From: Fratercula arctica
Lineage: Eukaryota > Chordata > Aves > Charadriiformes > Alcidae
Length of the DNA stretch: 64,000 nt
Direction: 5' to 3'
NCBI GenBank assembly: GCA_947846985.1
Contig: CANTUZ010000005.1
Coordinates: 11,464,001-11,528,000, forward strand
The translations under genes and the position numbers were made by a program. The notes beneath the pieces were generated by a model, which saw only the letters and a program-made list of their open reading frames with translations, did no database searches and was not told the DNA's origin. Shown in pieces: positions 40,701 to 53,000 of this stretch; the first letter of the stretch is position 1; the number at the start of each line of letters is the position of its first letter.

Positions 40701-43700
40701 TTTCAGTAGAGAAACTTCTAAATTAAATCATATAAAACTTTTGAAGTTATAATCCATTCAGAAACACACAGACAATACTCTCACTGCCCACAGTCCTATG
40801 CCAGACAGTATTAACTCAGGTCTCCATAACCCTTCAAGGCCCTGGAGTCTTTAATGGCAACATGTATGGGCATGGATGTGTTTCATGCAGGGACATAAAG
40901 AGACTGTGTCAATAAGTTTTCATTAATAAGTGACTGGGAGACAAAAGTACATCGGTATGACTAAGACACCATTACCTCAGAGTCTTGCTAGTCAACCTGC
41001 CCACTGCTTGTCATCGTTGCAGGCTTTATGCACCTACAAGGGTTTGAAAGCTTCCCTCCAGAACCTTGGCAGCATCCACAAACTGTTCAAATCACTGCTT
41101 TCATTAAAAAACAGCACTCCCTCCCAATCAATAACTAATCTAGCATACCAGTCATAATTTGAACTGCTATATAATATTATGGCTGTATATTTAATTCCAG
41201 AAATACAGAACTACAGGACTGTTTTTCTTAAAGGTAAAAATAGCCCAGAAAAATTCTGAGTTCCACATCTCAAAAAAAACCAAACCAAAACAAAACCAAA
41301 GCCCCCCAAAATAAAAAACTTAGCATCTAGCATTGCACAAAACCTCCTAAAAAAACCTTTTGAAAAAATTTCCAAAAATAAAACATAAAAGACAACACAC
41401 ATAATGGAGCCAAGATCTCAAATATTTCAAGTTGAAAGCTTATAAACACACCAGACAAAGCATCCTCCTCCTCTCCCTTTTACCTACACTGAAGAAGATT
41501 GACAAGGACAATGGATACGAATTCTCCCCAAGTACATCGAAATTCTCACTGTGGTTCAAAATCTTGCATTTAGAGAGAATGTTTAACTGGGACTATTATT
41601 AATGCTTCAGGAATTTGACACTGACAATGCTTCAGTTTTATCCTTACAAACATCATGATTGAGTGTGCATGCGTGTATTAGCTTCATTTATTGTGAAATA
41701 CTTTATTAATATGCTCAAAAATCTCCTTCTACAGGTCTTTTAATAGTAGGATATATATAGACCCCTTATTTCTGAGCCTGACAGTTTATTTTCATCTTTT
41801 TAGAGAAGAAAGATTTATAGGGCAAGTCTTCCGTCACAACTTACCTTTGGTACTCGCTTTCTTGGTAAAGTTAAATTGATATAATTATTGAAGATGAAGT
41901 TCGATGATTTTGCTGAACAAAGATCATTATTTTCTCCATTTTGCTTGTCACCAGCATCTGTTCAAAAAACAACTGCTTAGGATACTTACTCAGATTTCTT
42001 TTTTTTAACTAAGCCAGAACTTTCCAGTTGAATGCTGGTAGCAATTACATATAAGAAACCCAGGCAAATAAAAGTATATACATACGATGTAGGGTGACTT
42101 TAAAAAACGAAGAGAAACACCCAGGAATGGACATGCCATATGCAGTCATCCTTACCAGAGAATCACTCTAACAACCTGATACATGAACTTCATGACGTCA
42201 AGCAGCAGTTATCCAGCTGCTCCTGTTCTCTGAAACCACCAAGGACCCACAAAACCTTGGTCTTCAATCAAGTTTTTCCCCCTTTCCTTTTTTAAGCACA
42301 AGGTAACTATTGCAGATAGAAGCAGGCATGCTCGCACGCCAGAACGGCTCAGCCAGGAAAGAACTCGGCTCAAGAGCAGTGCTCATAAGCAGCCCGGATG
42401 AAGTGCTTCTGCTCCCCAAACTCGCAAGAATTAGGAGGAGACTGGGTTTGGCTTACCTACTGCCCGCAGAGGTGTGCCCCTGAACAGTTCGTAAAACTTG
42501 GAGAGGTACATGACCATGCTGAGCTTGTCGGGCTCCCCAGCCGACCCCACCTCCTTCCCCGTGGTCACAGGGGGGATCCCAAACTCCTGCTCAGCAACAT
42601 CGAACGCCAGCTGGTTGTTTTTGACAATGTCCTCTTCGTTCAGAGCATCAAAGTCGCTGCAGGGACAACAGACTGGCATCAGTGGTGGTTTGCTCTCTGC
42701 TCCCCTCGGAAGCACGCAGTGCTCCCTTGCCCGCTGGAGAGGTGCAGAACAGCACCATGAATGAGGGCACAGGCATTTCACTGGGTCAAAGCTATGGAGT
42801 CTACACAATGCCAAAAGGTAAGAGTCTCATAGAAATCCCATTATTACAAATCCTGGCTTTGCCAGAAATGTAATTTAAAAGCAATTTCACTGAACTGGAT
42901 TTTGATGTAGTCCCATGAAAAAGGATTCCCTCATTTATGAAGAAATGCAATTCAGCCTCAGAAGTTCCCAGAAACCTTTTTTTGTCTCCAAGTACAGCTG
43001 TAGTACTACAGATTTCACCTGTTAGCAATTGACTTTTTAGTTTCAATTAGTTCTATAAATCATCAGAGACAGGAGGAGTAAATTTAGGCTAGCATTTTAT
43101 GAAACAAACATGTTATATGTGTGCACATACACATGCACAGGCATAACCTTTCTTTTTAAGGTGTTACACACAGTTTAAATGACGACCTATGTGTCTATGT
43201 CATAACCGGATTTAGCAGTGCACTAAATAAGTACATCACACATCTGGAACTGCGTTATCCAGTCTCTAATCCATTTTCTATGGGACCTATTCTAAGACTC
43301 TGATCCCTTGAACGGCTTCCAAAATTCATGATTAAAATAAACATGTGAATAAATTACAAAGCTCCAGGCAGGGTAGTTTCTTTCTCCTCATATGGGATGG
43401 GAGGTTTTGAACCCCAAAGAATTCCTCTTTCTCTCCCCCCCACCCACACGCTCTGCCTATTTTTTCTGGTGCCAGGGGGCTGCCAGCAGCCCTCCACCCC
43501 AGCCCTGCCCGCAGGCAGCTGCCTCTCTTGCCTGCCCGGCTTTCATCTGGCCAAGTCCTTCAGCACCGCCATTTAACACAAAAGAGCCAACAAGATCCGA
43601 ACACAATGTTAATTAAACAGCAGGAGGCCTGTTAACTCAGGAAGATAAATCTATCAACTTTCTAGAGAGAGCAGTGCTTAAAAGATGCTTTCCACAGACA

Positions 43701-46700
43701 GCAAAAATGACTTTGCTTTCTGTACTCTCTCTCCCCCGCTTATATCCACAAAACCATCCATAATTCCCAGTTTTTTTAAACTAACCCAAGGCAAAAAGAT
43801 ATCTTACTCTTACAATCTTAGCTCTTCCTCTGGCAAAGCCATACAAACAAGCACTCTGGGTATTGCTCCTATTTTTTACAACTTATCACACCTCATAAAA
43901 GGGCTCAATCATTTCCTTCATTTATCCATGATAAAGGGAGGCTGACAATAATTCATTCGTGACTCCTAAGTCTGTGTAGGAAGGCAAGAGAATGCAGCCA
44001 CTGAATGCATCCAAGAGAATGCATTTTGGGGACTGGTGAGAAGCCAGAAGAGTCAACCCACCACAGACTGCATCAAGCAGGCCCAGTAACCCAGTGCCAG
44101 AAATTGCCAATTCCTGACACCTGTTACATATCCACCCTCCTGTATCCAACTGAGGAACCCTACAAAATGTTCACACATAAGAAGTCAGGTCTTGTAGGGT
44201 TGGACCCCAGAAACACTGTCAAAAGGAGAATGCTGGCTTACATTCAATCCCTAAAGCAGTTAATTTTCAAGGGCCAGCCCTTGCTGCATAGCCCACATGC
44301 AAGGGCACTGCGCTCCTCTGGACAAAGAGCTGTGCAAAACCACCACCTCCGGTGCACCTCCATGGCCCAACAATTCCCTGCGTGACTGTCACAGCAACCA
44401 CTACAACACACTGAGGATGGCTCATTTAAGGCTTATCCAGGTATTTCTGTAACTCATGACAATGCCATTATGGCTGTGGTTTTAAACATGCACTAAAAAC
44501 CCGTCTCCAGGGACCTGGGAATGCAACTCTCACATTCTCCAAGCATTGCAATTTTTGTTTTAAATAGCCATGTGACTCCCACAAACATGATCATAAGTCA
44601 TAAGGTTTAAAGCTTTCCTAGCTCTTTGAAAGCATATATATTTCATTTTAAATGGCATGCAAGGACATAGAGAAAAAACAAAGCAAAAACAACCCCACCC
44701 TCTTCATCCCCTAAATCTGGCAATGGTGCACAACTCTTTGCAAAAACCAGCAACAGAAGAGGACTTTGAGTACCAGTGTTGTTCTGGTTGGTCTTACACT
44801 ATACTTTGGTAAATGTTTAATATATCCTACACTCAACAAGATCTACAGATGTCACTTACATGAGGTCAGGTCTGAAGCGATGGATAATTGCACACAACGC
44901 AAGGCCACTTTTCCAGGAGGTAGTCAGGTCTGTGACATTAACGTTACGGTATCCTTCTGTCTGTTTCTGACACCAGGTCAAAAGTTTGTTAGGTCGAATA
45001 TCTGACTCTGCAGTTACAGCGGACAGCAAACATTTTGATCAGGTTTTTTATGTTCAGAAGGCTACAAATATTAAGCCATAGCAAACGTGAGATGTCACAT
45101 ACCATGTCTTGAGAGATTCACTGATCTTCTAATGGAGCTTACTCTTTCAAGAGGACATTGTTGTAACTCATTGGTAACATACAATTGTCTCACCTACAAG
45201 TAAAAGTGATTAGCAGCATAACATTAGGAATGCTTGGAGAGAAAAAACGAGTTTTCTTTCTAGGTTAACTATATCAACAGCTGATTCTAAATTAAGGAGT
45301 CTCCTGAAGATTTTGTTTATGCGTTACTTGCAGCCCTATTTCTTCTAGACAAAAAGTGAACCATGATTTCACAAGCAAGCCTTTTAAGTACTGACCTGGT
45401 GAGGTCGAACACAGCTTGAGTTCAAGTTCGGGTATCTTGTTCCCGGGTCAATGGTATACTGGTCAAAGTTCTTGTTAATATTCTCAGGAGTAGTCTGAGG
45501 CAAGAGTCGATAAATGCTCTCTCTTATAGAGGAAAAAAGATGCAAGAAATATTTATTAAAATAAATATTTCTTATATAGAGAGTATTTTATTTTTTGCAG
45601 CTACCTGCACCTTATTTTGATTCTGCCAGGACAAGTGTTATGCACTAAGTGCAGAATGCATTCACCCCATTTCTTATCCCTGCTTAGCAGGAGAAGGATG
45701 CCAGACAGAAAAAGGACAAGAAAAAGACAGACTCTTAGAACTTATGCCCATATTTTCCTGAGGCAGGAAGCATGCAAGAAAAAAAAAAGAAGAAGAAAAA
45801 AAAAAAAGAGGAGGTTACATCATTCAGTCATCTGGTTTTGCTTTAACCTCCACCCAAGGAGTAACTTCTTTGCCACATAACAGCACTAAATCCCGTCATT
45901 CTGCAATTCCTATAACCACCACAGCCTTTTTTATTATGCTGTTCAATTTTCCATGTGGGACTATGCTGTGTTTGAGTCATCCCACAGGCTTCTATCTTAA
46001 AACTTCTCAAAGCACTGTACTTTGTAATACTTCTACTTGCATTACCACAACGATGACTATTTCTGTTATGTATCTGCCCCGAAACAGCCTGGGCAGCTGT
46101 AGTGGAGCAGGGCAGTTGCCATCAGCACCCAAGTCAGCAACTTCAACCATCAGACTATGGCAACACCAGGATCGCTGGTGCACTTAACAGCAGAATTTTT
46201 GCTCTGGTCAAAAAGACATTACATAGAGAAGCTTATGATGCAGCATGATAGCAATTCTCTTTTGGCATACGTTTATCAGTCTAAATAAAGAGGGCATCAG
46301 GGCTACTAAGCTAAAATGCAGAGTTAAAATCACAGGTATCAATTATGAAAGCCGTTCAAGTATTTATTTAGACTTGTTTCAGGATTATTTTTTTTTTTTC
46401 ATTAAAAAACCAAGGTGTTGAAGTGGTTGGAGGGTTAGTCTTCTGACACAAGATATCTTTGGTTTGTTGCCTTAAGGATCACACTTAATTCTAGTCATTA
46501 GCAATTAGTAAATCTGTGATTTAAACCCATGTCATGCACATTGCTGGATCTCTGCATCAGTGTGCAGGAACTTACAGAGCAATGCTCTGCTACTACTGTA
46601 AATTGTTCAATAACCTGAAAGAATGGATAATTTCAACCCAATGCCACTGCAGTGAAGCAGGATATTTCTCGTGTTGGCACTATGAATTGCACTGCCGTCT

Positions 46701-49700
46701 ACCAATACTGCAACTCTTTAAAACACTAGAAATGACTGAAGATAAAAGCAGCACTCACCGCTCAGCAAGGATTTCTAATGGGGGTTTTCCTTGAGCCCAG
46801 CTCCGCACCATCCATGCTGTATCAAAAGCAGCTAAGAAACCTCTTGCACATCCAGTACCCATTGGCCAGAAGGGCTGTAAGAAGCATTTACATTTTACTT
46901 CCTTGTATTTATTAAGTTCTTATTACAAAAGTAACTTGCAATGTGAATTTGGAGTCTAGGGTTTCACCCTGCCTTAGAAACATAGCCCAGAAAGAGTTAA
47001 AATACAACACAGCCAACTGTGGAATTTTTTAGACATTTCTCTCCTCCAAGTCTTAGGTAATGAAAAAGACTGCTTTCACTTTTTCTTTTTTTAACTTCTA
47101 TATTTAAAAATAAATTTCTTAACCTCAAAAGGTAAAGGCTGAGAAAAAAAAAAAAAAAAGACTCAATACTCAAGAATTAGTCAAAGAAAAAACTGGAAGG
47201 AAGATGCCTTCTCATCTCCCAATTTTGCTTTGGACTGATCTTTTCAAACACTTCAGACTGTCAGCATGAGTTGACATAAATAATATTAGTTGCAACATAC
47301 ACTTTTCACTTCAGAAAGAGAACATATTAAGGCAAAGAAGCTGCAATAAAAATCAGGACCAAGTTTTTCTCTGTGATGGAAGTCAGGAAAATTATGCCAT
47401 GCACCCAAGCTGAGGACACAGAGCTCTCAGTTTTCAGACAGAAATACAACTTGCATAAAGCAAAACAGGATCTCAGCCAGAAACTGCCAGCCAAGCATTA
47501 GTTATTACATAAACTATGGCATAAGAAAAGAGAACAGAAAAAAAAAAATCTATTCCAAAGAAGGTACCATTCTTTCAGGACATGTAAGGGAAGACAGTTT
47601 GTTTTGGAGGGCAGATTGAATGGCTGGATTAAGGGGCTGGGGCGGGGAAAGAGGGAAGCACAAATGACTACTTGGAAGACATTCCAACATATACCTCAAG
47701 CAAACTGTCTCCAACAAGCGCCACCAGGAGCTGATGTCTGTGCCTCTCTCTCACTAGTGCAGCGTTTTCTGATGCATACATTGAAGTAAAATCAAACATT
47801 GCTACATCTGGTTGCCCATAGTGATTAATTGCGAAATCCAAGGAAGGCAGTTGGTAATTGGTTGCAAAGTCAGCTGCTTCTCTGGCATAGGACAGCAAAT
47901 TGCTCTGGTTCACATTTTCCCCACAGAGGAGCAACTCAGTGTCAATATAGTCCTGCAAGGAGAGAAGCACATAGGATTAGATACTCCAGCCATCCTCTCT
48001 GGGTTGGAGTGTTGTAGTCTCAGAACATCAGAGTGGCAACGACACATCTCACAGCATAAACAACCAAGTGAGATTTGTCGTCTCCTCCAAAAAGTTAACA
48101 CATAAACGTAGGTTACTGGACTGCCCCAAACAGGAACTCTCTATGCCAACACTGCATAAGCAGTTTTATTTGCAATAGAAGATTATTGTGCCTCCCGTGT
48201 CCTTGGTTATGTGTTAATTCTTTCATAACATTACTTCCCATCCATCAAAAGATGTTATCATCATTGCTGCAATGCTTTTTTGCATATGTGCACCCCACAT
48301 CTGAAACCACACGAGAGCAGAAATACTGATGTACCAATGACATAACATGAGGGTCTCAGCCTGAAGGTTTGATTTAGCATCTTAGTAACACCACATTCAA
48401 GCTTGGACTGCAGAACCTTTTCTGTTGTTCTGGTTTGGGGTTTCTTTTGGCCAGTGTGGTGAAGGACCCTGCCTTTACAGGTCATCCTACTTAAAGCCAG
48501 TGATTATTAATAAGGCAGTTTCTATTTACAGGTTAATCGTGGATGAGACCCCTAATCACAGGGATGATACCACAGAACCGCTATTAGCCCAGTTGTTTTA
48601 GAGAGACTGGGTTTCCCCCCCCCAACTCAGACCTGAGCAGTTCAGGAAAACAGCTCTGACAGGCAACAGCTGCTGCTCCTCTTCTCCACACTCCCCACAG
48701 ATCCCCGGGGACTGCCCCCACCTACAAACACCAGCCCCTCAACCCCAGGACCCACCTCCCACCCCACCACTGCTGGGGGCTGCCACCCTTCCCCTCTCCT
48801 TCCCTCCAGTTAGGCACAGCCAGCTGCTCTGCCCTGGGGCCCCCATCCTCCAAAAGAGCAGGAAGTTGTGGCACAGAGCTATATGGTCCAAGCATTCCCA
48901 TCAGAATAGCTTGTTATAGCTCCCCACAAGTACTTCCTTACGGGGAAATTATACTCAACTGTTTTGGCACTGTCTTACTTTGCAAGAAAAATTTACCTCT
49001 CTTGGGTTTCCAGGAAGAGAAATTTAAATGGTGCCAAAACACTTTCTAGTAACAAAAGAAAATAAACCCCTACATCTTACAGGAGGAAAAAGAAGAAAAA
49101 AAAATATTAAAAAAAAAAAAAAGGCCTCAAAGTCCCAAATACCTTTGAAAGTTCAGGCCATCATGTTTATAGCCTCCTTCTGTCATGTTTCACCCACTTT
49201 AGAGAATTTGCAATTTAGCCTGGGATAGTTTTTAATGCTTCCTTATTTGCCTGATAAAATTGGGCATAGCTGTGCTAAGTTCACCTTCAAATAAATAAGG
49301 TTTTAATTTTGTGGTGTGATGACCACATCATGTATTTCCAAGACGAGTCAAGATCCCAATTCAGCCAGTTTCAGACATGGCAAATTTAGGAAGTATTGTT
49401 TTCAGTTCTCTACAGAAACTTTGTGCTGACTGGAGGGAAGAAGAAACAAACAAAAAAGGCAGAGTAAGATCTAAGTGATCTGAGCTTTAATTGAGCCATC
49501 CAGTAAGTCTATAAACACCCTCTGTAACATGTAAAAATATTTATGCAGATGTTCACACTTATTCTGTGCCAAGTAAATAAACAGGGTTTTAGCCAGCATT
49601 TTTACATACATTAATAATCACTCCTTTGTCCAGAAGACTCTGCTTTTTTGCTGTCATCACAAAATAATGAGTGCTATCTTTATAGTAAACAATATTCTCC

Positions 49701-49998
49701 AGGTCAATTCCTGAAAAGAGATAATACATTTGTTATCAAGTACAGTGCACTGTCTGTGTCATTTACAACAACGCGTCATCGATCCCCACAGGTGTGTTTC
49801 CTTCTTGGGATACATTCACTTTCCCAGCTGGGATGAAGCATTAGTGGACAAGACGCTATAAAACAAAACAAGTGAGGAGATTGGCCTTATCCCACAAGAG
49901 TTTGTCTCAGCATAATTTGAAGTTATCTAGCAACCTTTTATGGAACAGCCAGTTATCTACAGCCTTAACAATTGGGTCTAATCAGGAGGTTCGTTTTC

Positions 49999-50050
<52 letters not shown>

Positions 50051-53000
50051 TCATCAGCTGTAGATCAAGAATGGAATTGTACTGACAATGGATACAAATA
50101 TTCTGAAACCCCTTTCCATAAGGATGCATTTCACAGTTTATATTTCAAGTATTTATGGCAGATTCCTGTCTAGTTCTTTTCAGTTTATCAGATCTACACA
50201 TCAAAAAGCAAGAATAAACTCCTCCCAGAAGGGCAGAGCCTTTTTTACAGGATTTAAGCTGTTCAGTATGTGAACGGATACAAACAAAACAAACCATGTC
50301 TTAAGGGAAAACTCTGGGCACTGAAAGTGCTCTTCTAAATTTGTTCAACATAGCAGACATTTTTACAGTTGACAAAAATTTAAACATTAAAACAAGCTAT
50401 GATGTGGCAGCAACAGCCAAGCTAAAAAAAAAATAAGTCTCACTGCACCATAAAAGGACACCTCCATCTGCAAGATTCTGACATCAACAGCATTTTATCA
50501 CTTGGGTTTTTTGTACAATATATTTAAATTGATGTTAATAGGAACAGGAAGGTGGCCTGGCACAAATTGCTCTACTGCCTCTTGTATTTGGTTGTGGAAA
50601 AAATGAGGATGCACTCACCCGTTTCCTCTTTAAGGTCCTGGAAGAACTTCTGATTGAAGATGAAAGCAACACCACTGATTTCTTCTACCTTGGCTTCTGC
50701 AGTTGTATTTCTGTTTATAAAATTGGCAGTGATAGCTATAGCCAGCTTTCCACGAAACTCCTTCCTCCTGAAACCTGGTAAGCAAAGAAAAAAATTAAAA
50801 ACACTGGAAACTTCACATTGGACTTTCAGGCAGGGTCAGCTCAAGGCAGCTTGGTCTCTTTCCTACGTTTAGTCCCACACTTCAAACAACACACCATCAG
50901 CAGATTCCGTCATTCCTCCAAAACTCCCTTGAATGCAGAGTCTTTTCTCCCCACTTCCAGCTGCAAAACTGTAGCCGTACTGCATACAAGGTAAAGTCTC
51001 ATAAAAAAAAATAGGTCTGGAGTGGAACTATGGGAAGAAGCTGAACATGGGAAGAAGTTAAGGACAAATGATGACTAAAGAAAAACAGATTGGAAATAGA
51101 GCAGATCAAATGTAATGGAGGGAAACATTTTTAACAGGCTAAATAGCAAATAAGATTTGCTTTATATATGTAGTAAACAGCTTATGAAAAAACATGCAAG
51201 AGATCAGCAGTCAAAAGCAGCAGAGACAGATCTGAAAAACAGAAACCTCTATAACAGTGCTTAGGTGCCCACGCTACCAGCTAATGAGGTTTTCCAAAGA
51301 TATTAGGGGTTGAAAAATGTTCAGTGGCTTAACTGTTTTATTTCCAAGGCAAGACTGACTGCAAAGTTACTTGCTCTCTCGCTCCATCTGAGTTTTTCCC
51401 TCTGCGCACTCCCCTTAAGTAAATTCTGAAGTAGGACAGAGGGTCCTTAGAGTATTTTTAGCCAATTGTAGATGACTTTTCAGAGGATACATGTATTTTC
51501 TAAGAAGAAATAAATCAGCTATGAATTTTTGTCTCTGTGCTTCTTAATATGCTCTCATTACTTCATTGGGATAGATTTAATATGACAATACCAGATTCTG
51601 TATGTTGATCATCTTCAGTACACCAAACATTCCCTTCAATCCTGGTACTATGATAACTGTTAACTTCTCAATAGAATCTACAGCTGAGGTACGAATAATT
51701 TCATTTTGCTGGTATCTGGCTATTTAAGTAGTCCTTTATAGGGGATAGCTGGACAATAGCATGGGGAAATTTTTAATAAAGCATTATAAGGAATTAACTG
51801 TAAGCATCTTGTAGTCAGTAGATAGAAGAATAAGCAGACAAACTATGAAGCTAATAAAAGAAAGGAAATAGTGTACTAAGTGGACTCAAACTACATGGAG
51901 ATAATTAAAGCTATAAGGGGAACATATAATTAAGCAACAGACTTGCTCATATGATACAGGAGCAGCTTAGCAAATGTCTTGCTAAGGAGGACAGCTCAGG
52001 TGGTCTGAATTCTCAGCAGTGACTCAGGTTCAAGAAGCATTTCCCCGCACCCACCTTAGCATTATTTATTATCTTTTGGTATCATTTCCAAAGTAACTGC
52101 TTCTGAAGTTACATCACCACTATAAAAGAGCGATACCTCTGATGCCTTCATTAAATAACTGGCAGTCACGTTTTGGTCATTGGTTCAAACATGTAGTGCA
52201 AATTTACAGCACAATAGCAAAGACTATGCAATTCCTGACACATAACTTGTCAGCCTCCTTAAAGTTAAATCATCATATAATTACTTAACCTTGAAGCAAG
52301 CCCAATGGCATCATGATGCACCTTTGTAGGCAATGTAGATACACAGTGCTGAAAATTAGTAATGACAGTAAATGTCTTTATTTTGAGCTACAACTTAACA
52401 ATAAATGCAGAAGATACCACATAAAAAAATAGTTTTCCCACAGAATTCAGTGGATTGAGAGGTAGTCTGTTGCTTCATGTTCTCCTCTGACTTTCAGGCC
52501 TTCCAAAATACCCTAAAGACCATTAATAAAGCTAAAAGCACACATTCACCTACCTTCTAATGTGTTTCTGCGGCCATCTGCACCAATAATAACATCAAAT
52601 TCATACTCTGACAAAGGGTGATCCACAGGGAGAAATTCAGCCCTCCAACCTATCTCTAAAAACACAAAGAATAATATTTATTCAATCTTCAGTAATACAA
52701 TTGAGAAGTGATTTCAGAGTCTGAAGAAAGGGCATTAAGATAAATGGTCCATTTCTCATTTCAGTGGAGCTGAATTCTGCCTTGGTGTGATGGAGGGAAG
52801 TTCTGTTGCAGTCAAAGTTACGTTCAGGCAGTATTAGCAATGTGTCAAGCTCGTAAACTGACAATAAAAAAAAAAAAAAAAGGAAGCCTTCAATTGGATA
52901 ACTTAATGCACTAAACTTCCTCTCAGACCTGTATCACAAGAATATGCTTAAGCACTTCATTCTCTCAGAAATAGCCCCACAGTGAGCTTAGCAGGACACA

